From NCBI GenBank assembly GCA_963842575.1, contig CAWJGS010000010.1, positions 1-64,000 on the forward strand: a stretch of DNA of 64,000 nt, read 5' to 3'. How positions within the stretch are numbered: position 1 is the first letter of the stretch; the number at the start of each line of letters is the position of its first letter. Shown in pieces: positions 53,885 through 62,758 of the stretch. The position numbers were made by a program, and so were the translations under genes. Origin of the DNA: JACDER01 sp963842575. Lineage in GTDB: Bacteria > Actinomycetota > Thermoleophilia > Gaiellales > Gaiellaceae. Under the pieces are notes generated by a model. It ran no database searches. It was not told the DNA's origin and saw only the letters and a program-made list of their open reading frames with translations.

Positions 53885-54247
53885 AGAATTTTCCTGGCTT
53901 TCCAGGAGTTCAATCGTCATACTTGCCGCTAAGGCGGGTCCGTGCTCCTCCGGCGGCGGATACAGACCCCGTCCGTCGTCACGGTCCTGAGCGTGGCAAA
54001 AGCGGAGGGGGGGTCGACCTCGGAGCCACCCCTCCCACCCGCCTCCCTCGCTGTCTCGGCCGGCCGCCTACGGCCGGGCGGAGCCCGGCCTCCGGCGACC
54101 TGACGCCGCTGACCGCACGCGGCTCTCCGCGGCCGTGTTGGAAACACTGTCCGCTCCGGCCGCGCACGGCCAGCGGCGCCCGAGACAACCGAGGAGGCGC
54201 CGAGGTGCGCTTAGAATCGCCTTAAGGCTCAACGAAGAGGGAGGACC
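53885..54247. other. Leader region of the glycolytic operon, no gene
   Basis: No coding signal is visible. The region is very GC-rich with several short hairpins (for example GGCCGGCCGCC / GGCCGGGC around 54060-54085). A -10-like TAGAAT lies at 54212-54217 and a short palindrome CCTTAAGG at 54220-54227. The ribosome site GAGGGAGG sits 4 nt before the gap ATG. The promoter of gap-pgk-tpiA-gpmI is probably here. Confidence 0.45.
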
Positions 54248-55264
54248 ATGGCAAAGCGGGTCGGCATCAACGGTTTCGGCCGCATCGGGCGCAACTTCTA
54301 CCGCGCGTTCCTGGACAAGGATCCGGGCTTCGAGATCGTCGCGGTCAACGACCTGGCCGCTCCCGACGTGCTCGCGCACCTGCTGCGCTACGACTCGACG
54401 CACGGCCGGTTGGACAACGAGGTCGAGGTCTCGGACGGCGAGATCTCCGTAGACGGCAATGCCTTCCGCGTGCTCGCGGAGCGCGACCCGTCCGCGCTTC
54501 CCTGGAAGGACATGGAGGTCGACGTGGTCGTCGAGTCGACCGGCCTCTTCACCAACCGCGAGGGCGCCTCCCAGCACCTCACGGCCGGCGCGGACAAGGT
54601 CGTCATCTCCGCCCCCGCGACCGATCCCGACATCACGATCGTCCTCGGAGTCAACGACGACGCGTACGACTCGGAGACGGATCACATCATCTCGAACGCT
54701 TCCTGCACGACGAACTCGGTCGGGCCGATGGCGAAGATCCTGCGCGACAGCTTCGGGATCAAGCAAGGCTTCATGACCACCGTCCACGCCTATACGACGG
54801 AGCAGCAGCTCCAGGATCAGGTTGCGGTGACGCGCAAGGGGAAGGTCGATCTGCGCCGCATACGCGCGGCCGCGATCAACATCGTCCCCGCCTCGACCGG
54901 CGCGGCCAAGGCGATCGGCGAGGTCATCCCCGAGCTGAAGGGGAAGCTGGACGGGATGGCGCTGCGCGTTCCCGTCCCGGACGGGAGCATCACGGATCTC
55001 GTCTGCGTCCTGGAGAGGCCCGCGACCGCGGCCGAGGTGAACGAGGCCTTCCGCTCGGCGGCTGCGTCCGACCACTGGGCCGGGATCCTCCAGTACACCG
55101 AGGATCCGATCGTGTCCTCCGACATCGTCGGCAACCCGTACTCCTGCATCCTCGACGGCCTCTCGACGATGGCGCAGGGCGACATGGTCAAGACGCTCGG
55201 CTGGTACGACAACGAGTGGGGTTACTCGTGCCGGTGCGTCGACCTCATCGACCGCCTGCTGTGA
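54248..55264 (+). CDS. gap: Glyceraldehyde-3-phosphate dehydrogenase
   Basis: A GAPDH of 338 residues, of normal length. The NAD-binding start is RVGINGFGRIGRNFYRA. The catalytic Cys is in the invariant SNASCTTNSVGPM (about residues 150-162). It oxidises glyceraldehyde-3-phosphate to 1,3-bisphosphoglycerate. It is the first gene of gap-pgk-tpiA-gpmI, preceded by a strong ribosome site and a long leader. Confidence 0.98.
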   Translation: MAKRVGINGFGRIGRNFYRAFLDKDPGFEIVAVNDLAAPDVLAHLLRYDSTHGRLDNEVEVSDGEISVDGNAFRVLAERDPSALPWKDMEVDVVVESTGLFTNREGASQHLTAGADKVVISAPATDPDITIVLGVNDDAYDSETDHIISNASCTTNSVGPMAKILRDSFGIKQGFMTTVHAYTTEQQLQDQVAVTRKGKVDLRRIRAAAINIVPASTGAAKAIGEVIPELKGKLDGMALRVPVPDGSITDLVCVLERPATAAEVNEAFRSAAASDHWAGILQYTEDPIVSSDIVGNPYSCILDGLSTMAQGDMVKTLGWYDNEWGYSCRCVDLIDRLL

Positions 55265-55277
55265 AGCTCGCGGAGGA

Positions 55278-56315
55278 ATGAGACACCCGCGCTCCGTGCG
55301 TGAGGCGGACGTCGAAGGCCGCCGCGTCCTCGTTCGCGCCGACCTGAACGTCCCGCTCGAGAACGGCCGCGTCGCCGACGACACCCGCATCCGCGCCGCG
55401 CTGCCGACGCTGGAGCTGCTGCGCGACCGCCGGGCCGCCGCCATCACGGTCTGCTCGCACCTTGGGCGGCCGGAGGGCCCGGACCCCGCGTTCGCGATGA
55501 AGCCCGTCGAGGCGCGCCTGCGCGAGCTGTTCGACGGCGAGCTGACGGTCCTCGAGAACACGCGCTTCAACCCCGGCGAGACAGCCAACGATCCCTCGTT
55601 CGCGCGCGACCTGGCCGACGACAACGACGTGTTCGTCGAGGATGCCTTCGGCTCCGTCCATCGCGCGCACGCGTCCACCGTCGGCGTCGCGGAGCTGCTC
55701 CCGGCCTATGCGGGCCTCCTGCTCGAGCGCGAGCTGACGGAGCTGGGCAAGCTGCTGGGCGACGTCGAGCGGCCTTTCGTCCTCGTCTCGGGCGGGGCCA
55801 AGGTGAAGGACAAGCTCGGCGTTCTCCGCAATCTCGGGGGCAAGGCCGATTCCGTGCTGGTCGGCGGCAAGATGGCCGAGGAGCTCCGCGACGGCGACCG
55901 GCTTCCGTTCCCGGTCGACCTCCCGCGCGACGTCGTCGCCGCATCGAGCATCGACAGCACCGACACCGAGTTGGTCCCGTACGACCAGGTTCCGCCCGGC
56001 TCCTTCGGCTTCGACATCGGCCCCGCGACGCGCGCGCGCTTCGCCGCTCGAATAGCCGAGGCACGGACCGTCTTCTGGAACGGGCCGATGGGTGTGTTCG
56101 AGCAGCCGCAGTTCGCCGACGGCACCCGCGCCGTCGCCGAGGCCGTCGCCGCATGCACGGGCTACACGGTCGTGGGCGGCGCCGACTCGATCCGAGCGCT
56201 GAGCGAGATGGGACTGATCGACAGCGTCGACTGGGCCTCGACCGGCGGCGGCGCCGCGCTCGAGCTGCTGGAGGGAAAGGAGTTGCCGGGAGTGGCGGTT
56301 ATCCCGGAGGATTGA
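55278..56315 (+). CDS. pgk: Phosphoglycerate kinase
   Basis: This kinase (345 residues) is shorter than the typical 390-400. The N-terminal signature RRVLVRADLNVPLENGRVAD is present. The nucleotide part includes FVLVSGGAKVKDKLGVLRNL and the Gly-rich C-terminal DWASTGGGAALELLEG. The shortness seems to come from trimmed loops rather than truncation, because both ends are intact. It transfers phosphate from 1,3-bisphosphoglycerate to ADP. A ribosome site GGAGGA precedes the ATG. Confidence 0.96.
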   Translation: MRHPRSVREADVEGRRVLVRADLNVPLENGRVADDTRIRAALPTLELLRDRRAAAITVCSHLGRPEGPDPAFAMKPVEARLRELFDGELTVLENTRFNPGETANDPSFARDLADDNDVFVEDAFGSVHRAHASTVGVAELLPAYAGLLLERELTELGKLLGDVERPFVLVSGGAKVKDKLGVLRNLGGKADSVLVGGKMAEELRDGDRLPFPVDLPRDVVAASSIDSTDTELVPYDQVPPGSFGFDIGPATRARFAARIAEARTVFWNGPMGVFEQPQFADGTRAVAEAVAACTGYTVVGGADSIRALSEMGLIDSVDWASTGGGAALELLEGKELPGVAVIPED

Positions 56316-56319
56316 GCCC

Positions 56320-57030
56320 ATGCTGATCGCCGGAAACTGGAAGATGAACAAGACCGCGAGCGAGACGGCGGAGTTCTGCAGCTCGCTCAAGCGGCGCGTC
56401 GAAGGGTTGGAAGGAAGCGTGGACATCTCGGTGTTCCCGCCCTTCACGTCCCTGGCGGCCGCGGTCACCGGCCTCGCGGACAGCGAGATCGCCGTGGGCG
56501 CGCAGAACGTGCACTGGGCGAACGAGGGGCCTTTCACGGGCGAGGTGGCTGCGCCCATGCTCCGCGAGCTCGGCGTCTACGCGGCGATCGTCGGTCACTC
56601 CGAGCGGCGCCAGCACTTCGGCGAGACCGACGACATGGTGGCGCTGCGGGCGGCCGGGGCGCTCGAGGCGGGGTTGTTCGTGATCGCCTGCGTCGGCGAG
56701 ACGGAGATCGAGCGCGAGGCGGGGGAGATGCAGGACGTTCTCCGGCGTCAGGTCGGCGTCCTCTCCCACGACGACAGGCTCGTCATCGCGTACGAGCCGG
56801 TGTGGGCCATCGGCACCGGCAAATCCGCGACACCCGACCAGGTACGCGAGGCGCACGAGTTCGTCAAGAGCCTCCTCGACGTCCCCGTCCTCTACGGAGG
56901 GTCGGTCACCCCGGGTAACTGCCAGGACCTCCTCAGCCTCGACGGGGTCGACGGCGCGCTCGTCGGCGGCGCCTCGCTCGATCTCGACACGTTCGGGTCG
57001 ATTTGCGAGCTGGCGGCTTCCCCCTCGTAG
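56320..57030 (+). CDS. tpiA: Triosephosphate isomerase
   Basis: A TIM barrel of 236 residues, slightly short. The catalytic Lys is in AGNWKMNKT, the His in AIVGHSERRQHFGET and the Glu in IAYEPVWAIGTGKSA. It interconverts dihydroxyacetone phosphate and glyceraldehyde-3-phosphate. It starts 4 nt after pgk and overlaps gpmI. Confidence 0.97.
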   Translation: MLIAGNWKMNKTASETAEFCSSLKRRVEGLEGSVDISVFPPFTSLAAAVTGLADSEIAVGAQNVHWANEGPFTGEVAAPMLRELGVYAAIVGHSERRQHFGETDDMVALRAAGALEAGLFVIACVGETEIEREAGEMQDVLRRQVGVLSHDDRLVIAYEPVWAIGTGKSATPDQVREAHEFVKSLLDVPVLYGGSVTPGNCQDLLSLDGVDGALVGGASLDLDTFGSICELAASPS

Positions 57031-58484
57031 CGCTCGTCATCCTCGACGGGTGGGGGTGCGCTCCGCCTGGGCCCGGGAACGCGGTCGAGCTGGCGGAGAC
57101 GCCGGTGTTCGACCGGCTGTGGGCCCGGTATCCGCACACGACGCTGGAGGCATCCGGCGCTGCGGTCGGCCTCCCGGAAGGCCAGATGGGGAACTCGGAA
57201 GTCGGCCATCTGACGATCGGCTCGGGGCGCGTCCTCTTCCAGGACCTCCAGCGGATCAACCGCTCGATCGAGACCGGCGACTTCTTCCAGAACGACGCGC
57301 TCGTCGGCGCGTTCCGGCGCGCGCGCGAGCGGGGGACGGACGTGCATCTGCTCGGGCTCGTCTCGTACGGCGGCGTCCACTCGCACATCGACCATCTGCG
57401 CGCGCTGCTCGAGCTCGCACGGCGGGAGGGGATGGAGGAGCGAACGTGGATTCACGCCTTCACCGACGGGCGTGACGTCTCGCCCCATTCGGCCGTGCAC
57501 GACCTGGCCGAGCTCCCGCAGGAGAAGATCGCGACCGTGGCGGGGCGCTACTACGCGATGGATCGCGACCAGCGCTGGGAACGGACACGAAGCGCATACG
57601 AAGCCGTCACGAATCCGCTGGCATCATCCCCCCGGGGGGCCGAACCTGTTGCGGTAGTGCAACGAAGCTATGACGAAGGCGTGACGGACGAGTTCATCGA
57701 GCCGACCGTCATCGAGGGCCGCCCGCGTCTCACGCAGGAGGACGCTGCGATCTTCTTCAACTTCCGCCCCGACCGGGCCAGGGAGCTCTCCCAGCTCCTG
57801 CTCGAGGGCGGCTTCGACCTCACGACCATGACCCGCTACCGAGACGACCTGGACTGCCCGGCGGCATTCGCCGAGCAGGACGTGCACGAGACGATCGCCG
57901 AGGTGCTGGCCGGGCACGGCATCCGGCAGCTGCACGTCGCCGAGACCGAGAAGTACGCCCACGTGACGTACTTCTTCAACGGTGGCCGCGAGGACGAGTG
58001 GGCCGGCGAGACCAGGATCCTCATCCCCTCACCGCGCGATGTCGGCACCTACGACGAGAAGCCGGAAATGTCCGCCGCCGAGGTCGCCGGCCGGTTTGCC
58101 GGGGAAATCGGGAACGGCTACGGCTTCGGAGTCGTCAACTTTGCCAACCCGGACATGGTCGGGCACACCGGCGTGATTCCCGCCGTCGTCCGCGCGGTGG
58201 AGACGACCGACCGGTGCCTGGAAGAGGTCGTCGAAGCGGTCGCGAAAGCAGGCGGCGTTTCGCTGATTACAGCTGACCACGGAAATGCGGAGCAAATGCT
58301 CGCGGAAGATGGCCAAAGCCCCCACACGGCGCACACCACGAACCCGGTCCCGCTGATCCTCACCTCCGAGGATCTGGCTCTACGAAGCGCAGGAGAGCTG
58401 TCCGACCTCGTTCCGACAGTCCTCGACCTACTCGAAATCGAGCAACCTCCCGAGATGACCGGACGGAGTCTCGTCAAGGGGTAA
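57003..58484 (+). CDS. gpmI: Phosphoglycerate mutase, 2,3-bisphosphoglycerate-independent
   Basis: Alkaline-phosphatase-fold mutase of 493 residues needing two Mn ions. LVILDGWGCAPPG carries the first metal Asp, and the catalytic Ser is in GQMGNSEVGHLTIGSG. NFANPDMVGHTG and ITADHGNAEQML hold further metal ligands. The TTG start at 57003 overlaps tpiA by 28 bp and lies directly before the first beta strand. It ends the glycolytic operon. Confidence 0.96.
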   Translation: MRAGGFPLVALVILDGWGCAPPGPGNAVELAETPVFDRLWARYPHTTLEASGAAVGLPEGQMGNSEVGHLTIGSGRVLFQDLQRINRSIETGDFFQNDALVGAFRRARERGTDVHLLGLVSYGGVHSHIDHLRALLELARREGMEERTWIHAFTDGRDVSPHSAVHDLAELPQEKIATVAGRYYAMDRDQRWERTRSAYEAVTNPLASSPRGAEPVAVVQRSYDEGVTDEFIEPTVIEGRPRLTQEDAAIFFNFRPDRARELSQLLLEGGFDLTTMTRYRDDLDCPAAFAEQDVHETIAEVLAGHGIRQLHVAETEKYAHVTYFFNGGREDEWAGETRILIPSPRDVGTYDEKPEMSAAEVAGRFAGEIGNGYGFGVVNFANPDMVGHTGVIPAVVRAVETTDRCLEEVVEAVAKAGGVSLITADHGNAEQMLAEDGQSPHTAHTTNPVPLILTSEDLALRSAGELSDLVPTVLDLLEIEQPPEMTGRSLVKG

Positions 58485-58545
58485 GGATTCCTTTCGCCGA
58501 CCATCTTCATACCGAAATCCGAATCCGATTATCCTCCGCCGCCGT

Positions 58546-58551
58546 TATACT
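58546..58551 (+). promoter_or_regulatory. -10-like box for the sigma-factor gene
   Basis: TATACT lies 8 nt before the TTG start at 58560. This is the best -10 match in the 75-bp gap after gpmI. No good -35 is seen at the expected distance. Confidence 0.4.
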
Positions 58552-58559
58552 CGTGCATC

Positions 58560-59156
58560 TTGTCGCTCACGCAACCCGACCCCGGTGTACTGCGGAAGGC
58601 ACAACGGGGCGATGAAAGAGCTTTCTCTCTCATCGTTCGTGCCTACGAGACTCCTGTGTTCAACTACGTGCTGCGGCTCGTCGGGGACCGGTCGCTCGCC
58701 GAGGACCTGACCCAGGAGGTCTTCCTCCGCGTCTACCAGGGCCTTCCGAAGTTCTCGCTTCGTTGCCGCTTCACCACCTGGCTCTTCCAGGTGACGAAGA
58801 ATCGCGTGCTGGACGAGCTCCGCGCCAACGAGCGCAGACCGCGCTCGGTCGTGACGATCGACGACATCCCGCCGCTGGAAGTGGTGGATGCGCCGTTCGA
58901 GCGGCTCGAGGCGATCGATGCCGTCTGGCGCGCGATCGAGGGACTGAACGTCGACCTCAAGATGGCGCTGCTCCTGCGCGACGTCGTCGGCCTTTCCTAC
59001 ACCGAGATCTCGGACTCGCTCGAGGTCACGCTCGCCACGGTCAAGTGGCGCATCTACAAAGCTCGCGAGGAAGTCCAGCTCGCGCTGGCGCGTGAGGGCA
59101 TCACCTTCGGCGACGACAAGCAGGACGAGGCCGAAGCTCTAGAGGCCGTGCGCTAG
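58560..59156 (+). CDS. RNA polymerase sigma-70 factor, ECF type
   Basis: An ECF-size sigma factor (198 residues). Region 2 is RSLAEDLTQEVFLRVYQGLP, with the DNA-melting part in FTTWLFQVTKNRVLDELR. Region 4 is LRDVVGLSYTEISDSLEVTL followed by ATVKWRIYKARE. No anti-sigma gene is adjacent, so control is probably at transcription or by an unlinked factor. The TTG start follows a -10-like TATACT. Confidence 0.92.
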   Translation: MSLTQPDPGVLRKAQRGDERAFSLIVRAYETPVFNYVLRLVGDRSLAEDLTQEVFLRVYQGLPKFSLRCRFTTWLFQVTKNRVLDELRANERRPRSVVTIDDIPPLEVVDAPFERLEAIDAVWRAIEGLNVDLKMALLLRDVVGLSYTEISDSLEVTLATVKWRIYKAREEVQLALAREGITFGDDKQDEAEALEAVR

Positions 59157-59873
59157 CCGTTCGGCCAGAGGCTCCGGCAACCCTTCCTCTCTGATCTCCT
59201 TCTGCGTCCGCTCGACGTCGTACTCGACGCGGTGGAACCGGGCGACCTGCTCGCCCAGGTCGAGGAGGATGAATGCGGCGCGCGGGTCGCCGTCGCGCGG
59301 CTGGCCCACCGAGCCGGGATTCATGAGGACGCGGCGCTCCGCCAGTGAGGACTCCGTTCCCTGGGGCGCGTGGGCGGCGTTGAGCTGGCCCTCCTCGATG
59401 GTCGCGGTGAGCGGAACATGGCTGTGCCCGACCAGGATGACGGGCTGAACGGTGTCTTGGAGCGCGGCCATCATCGACCCCGCGTCGAGGACGTACTCCC
59501 ACACCGGATCGCGCGGGCTCGCGTGATAGAGCTCGGCCCCCACGTCGGGGATCTCCGCTGCCGGTGAAAGGCCCGCGAGGTAGTCTCGCGCCCGCTTGTC
59601 CAGGACCCCCTGGGTCCAGCGCGCGCTCGCGGCCGCCTCGAAAGAGAACTCGTCCAGCGCGATCTCTTCGAGCACGCCCAGGTCGTGGTTGCCGATCAGG
59701 CAGACGTCGGCGATCTCGGCCACGCGCGCGCAGCACTCGTTCGGCCGCGGCCCGTAGCCGACCAGGTCGCCCAGGCACCAGATCGCATCCGGCCGCTCGT
59801 CCTCCAGCGCGGCGAGCGTCGCCTCGAGCGCTGCGAGGTTCCCGTGGATGTCGGATATGACGGCGACTCGCAT
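59139..59873 (-). CDS. Metallophosphoesterase (YfcE/MJ0936-like)
   Basis: This calcineurin-like phosphoesterase of 244 residues has all metal motifs: SDIHGN (start), GDLVGYGP, GNHD and GHSH. Relatives hydrolyse small phosphodiesters or act as diadenosine or protein phosphatases. It converges with the sigma-factor gene (18-bp overlap). The ATG was chosen because the motif SDIHGN begins seven residues after it, as is usual. Confidence 0.92.
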   Translation of the reverse strand: MRVAVISDIHGNLAALEATLAALEDERPDAIWCLGDLVGYGPRPNECCARVAEIADVCLIGNHDLGVLEEIALDEFSFEAAASARWTQGVLDKRARDYLAGLSPAAEIPDVGAELYHASPRDPVWEYVLDAGSMMAALQDTVQPVILVGHSHVPLTATIEEGQLNAAHAPQGTESSLAERRVLMNPGSVGQPRDGDPRAAFILLDLGEQVARFHRVEYDVERTQKEIREEGLPEPLAERLAHGL

Positions 59874-59897
59874 CCCTGCGAGGCACCTTAAAAGGAA

Positions 59898-60191
59898 CTA
59901 ATCGCGCGGGGGCGCTTCGGGCAGGTTGCGGATGCCCTCGGTCGTCTGGAACTTCGACCACGAGTCCTGCATCGCGTCCAGCAGCTCTTTCACGAACCGC
60001 GTGGACATGTTCACGCGCGCGACCACGACACCCGGCACGTCCCCCTCCTCGACCTCGTGGTCGATGCGCGCGAACGTGATCGTGAACTCGTACGGCGAGA
60101 AGCTGATGTTCGCGAAGTTCGAGTAGACGCCGCCGAGGTGCTCGGGGTCCATATGGATGTTGAGATTTCGGGCCTGAGCCTCGTCTTCCAC
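59898..60191 (-). CDS. DUF3467-family protein
   Basis: A 97-residue protein. GVYSNFANISFSPYEFTITF and the final RVNMSTRFVKELLDAMQD helix are typical of DUF3467, a small uncharacterised family common in bacteria and archaea. The GTG at 60191 has TATCGT 6 nt upstream, and the gene is divergent from the channel gene at 60212. Confidence 0.88.
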   Translation of the reverse strand: MEDEAQARNLNIHMDPEHLGGVYSNFANISFSPYEFTITFARIDHEVEEGDVPGVVVARVNMSTRFVKELLDAMQDSWSKFQTTEGIRNLPEAPPRD

Positions 60192-60211
60192 GCTCCTACG
60201 ATACTACGACG
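60192..60211. promoter_or_regulatory. Divergent leaderless promoters (DUF3467 / channel)
   Basis: The minus gene has TATCGT (60198-60203) 6 nt before its GTG. The plus gene has GATACT (60200-60205) 6 nt before its GTG. The two boxes overlap by 4 bp. Confidence 0.6.
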
Positions 60212-61231
60212 GTGGAGCAGAGCTTCCCCGCGCGACGGATCGCCTACGGCGTAATCGCGGCGGTCGTCGTGCTGGCGGCGGGCATGGTCGGCTTCCACCA
60301 GATCCTGAACGAGAGCTGGGTCAACTCGTTCTACCGCGCGGTCGTCACCACTTCGCTCGCGGGGATCGACTCGGTACCCGACAGCACCGGCGGGCGGGTG
60401 CTGTCCGTCGCGCTGATTTTGTGCGGCGTGACTATCTTTGCCTTTGTCGGGGCGGCGGTCGTCGAGGCGATCGCTCGCGGAGTGTTCTCGGGTGCGGAGC
60501 GAAGGAGGCGGAAGATGATCGACCGGTTGCGCGAGCACACGATCATCTGCGGCTACGGCCGCGTGGGCCAGCGGATCGCGGAAGAGTTCCAGCGCGCAGA
60601 GGCCGACTACATCGTCGTGGACAAGGATCCCGAGGAGGTCGAGGCGGCGCGGGAGGACGGCGCGCTCGCGCTCGAGGGCGATGCCATCGAGGATGAGGAT
60701 CTCCGCGCTGCCGGTCTCGACCGCGCCAAGGCTTTGGTCGCGGCGCTGGATTCGGACGCGAACAACCTCTACGTCACGCTTTCCGCCAGGAATGCCCGGC
60801 CCGACCTGCTGATCGTCGCGCGAGCCTCCGACGAGGACGCCGAGCGGAAGATGCGCCTGGCCGGCGCCGACCGGGTGGTGATGCCGTACTCGACCGCGGG
60901 ACGGGTGATGGCAAACCTCGTGCTGAAGCCCCAGGTCGCGTCCTTCCTGAACGTCGTGACCAGGCAGGATGGCCCGGACCTGCGCGTCGAGCAGATCGAC
61001 GTTCCCGCCGGCTGCCAGGCGATCGGGAAATCCATCCGCGACCTGCACATCCGCGCCCACACCGGCGCATCGATCGTCGCCGTGGCCAAGAAGGGCGGTG
61101 CCTACCACACGCGTCCTTCGGCGGACACGACCTTCGACGCGGGAGACGTGATCATCGGCGTCGGCTCGAGCGACGACATCCGCGCTCTCGAGGATCTCTT
61201 CGCCCCGGCCGGAGCGGGTGTCTCCTCCTAG
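60212..61231 (+). CDS. Two-helix potassium-channel-like protein with RCK (TrkA-N/TrkA-C) domains
   Basis: A 339-residue membrane protein. Two membrane helices (RIAYGVIAAVVVLAAGMVGF and RVLSVALILCGVTIFAFVGA) flank a pore-loop region. An RCK/TrkA-N domain (HTIICGYGRVGQRIAEEF, NAD motif GYGRVG) and a TrkA-C domain (from about 245) follow. In channels of this build the pore loop carries TVGYGD; here it is TTSLAGIDSVPDS, so selectivity is uncertain. It may be a channel with a changed filter or a ligand-sensing relative. It overlaps argS by 14 bp. Confidence 0.85.
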   Translation: MEQSFPARRIAYGVIAAVVVLAAGMVGFHQILNESWVNSFYRAVVTTSLAGIDSVPDSTGGRVLSVALILCGVTIFAFVGAAVVEAIARGVFSGAERRRRKMIDRLREHTIICGYGRVGQRIAEEFQRAEADYIVVDKDPEEVEAAREDGALALEGDAIEDEDLRAAGLDRAKALVAALDSDANNLYVTLSARNARPDLLIVARASDEDAERKMRLAGADRVVMPYSTAGRVMANLVLKPQVASFLNVVTRQDGPDLRVEQIDVPAGCQAIGKSIRDLHIRAHTGASIVAVAKKGGAYHTRPSADTTFDAGDVIIGVGSSDDIRALEDLFAPAGAGVSS

Positions 61232-62745
61232 CGCGCTCGAGCGCCTGGCCCGGGCGCTGGGAGAGCTCGCGGGCACCGAGGTCGAGCTCGACCGGCCGTC
61301 CGACCCCGCCCACGGCGAGTACGCGACCAACGTCGCGCTGCGACTGGCCGGAGAACGGAGGCGGCCGCCGCGGGAGATCGCGGCGGAGCTCGCGGCGCGC
61401 GCGGCCGAGCTTCCCGAGGTGGAGCGCGCCGAGGTCGCCGGCCCCGGCTTCGTCAATCTCTGGCTGACGCGTGAGTGGTACGGCGAGGCGCTCGGCGAGA
61501 TGCTCGGCGCAGGCGCGAGCTTCGGAGCCGCTCGCCCGCAGGTGAAGCAGCGAATCCAGGTCGAGATGATCTCGGCGAACCCGACGGGCCCGGTCACCGT
61601 CGCTTCGGCTCGTAACGGCGCGATCGGGGATTCCGTGGCGCGCCTGCTCGAGCTCGCCGGGCACGACGTCGAGCGCGAGTACTACTACAACGACGCCGGA
61701 GCGCAGATGGAGAAGTTCCGCGCATCGGTCGACGCGATCCGCCGCGGCGAGGAGCCGCCGGAGGACGGCTATCGGGGCGAGTACATGAACGCGCTGGCCC
61801 AGCTGGACGGCGACCCCGTTCCGCCCATGCTCGCCCAGATCGAGGCCACGCTCGAGCGTTTCCGCGTCCACTTCGACACCTGGGCGCTGCAGAGCGAGCT
61901 GGAGCAGCGCATCGCCGAGTTCCTGCCGAGGCTCGATACCTACGAGAAGGACGGGGCGCTCTGGCTTCGGTCGTCCGCGTACGGCGACGAGGACGACCGC
62001 GTGATCATCCGCTCGCCCTGAGCGCGGCGGGACACCGACGTACCGGGCGGCCGACATCGTCTACCTGGTGGACAAGCTCGAGCGCGGCTTCGACCGCGCG
62101 ATCTACGTGCTGGGAGCAGACCACCACGGCACGCGCAAGTGGTACGCGGCCATCGCCCGCATGCTCGGCTACGACCCCGATCGTGTCGAGGTGCTCCTGT
62201 ACCAGCTGGTCCACCTCACCCGTGGCGGGGAGCAGACCAAGATCTCGAAGCGGCGAGGGGACGTCGTCTTCCTGGACGAATTCATGGACGAAGTCGGCGT
62301 CGACGCGGCGCGTTGGTACCTGATCTCGCGCGGGCCCGACCAGACGATCGAGATCGACGTCGATCTCGCCAAGGAGAAGACGTCCAAGAACCCGGTCTAC
62401 TACGTCCAGTACGTCCACGCGCGGATCGCCGGAATCTTCAGGAATGCGGGCGAGGCGCCGGTCGGCGGGTCCCCGCCTCCCGAGCTCGCCGACGACGAGA
62501 AGGGCCTGATCCGGCGCCTCCTCGAGCTGCCCGGGGTCGCTGCCGAGGCGACCGAGCGGCGCGGCCCGCATGCGATCCCGACCTATGCGATCCGCGTCGC
62601 CGACGACTTCCATCGCTTCTACACCGAGCACCGCGTGCTCGAGAGCGACGCGCAGGCCTTCCGTTTGGGCCTGTGCCGGGCGACGCAGATCGTCGTGGCA
62701 CGCTGCCTCGATCTGATCGGGGTAGAAGCTCCGGAGCGAATGTGA
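61218..62745 (+). CDS. argS: Arginyl-tRNA synthetase (apparent frameshift)
   Basis: The class I synthetase is seen in two frames. Piece one (61218-62021) holds the N-terminal domain and the HIGH-type region as ANPTGPVTVASARNGAIGDS. Piece two (about 62018-62745) holds ADHHGTRKWYAAIARML, the KMSKS-type motif TKISKRRGDVV and the anticodon-binding end. Deleting one C from the CCC at 62016-62018 joins them as IIRSPERGGTPTYRAADIV, the expected sequence. Because the gene is normally essential, a sequence error is more likely than a pseudogene. The HIGH motif being VTVAS/ARNG is a notable deviation from HVGH. Confidence 0.9.
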
Positions 62746-62758
62746 CACGATTCCGCCC

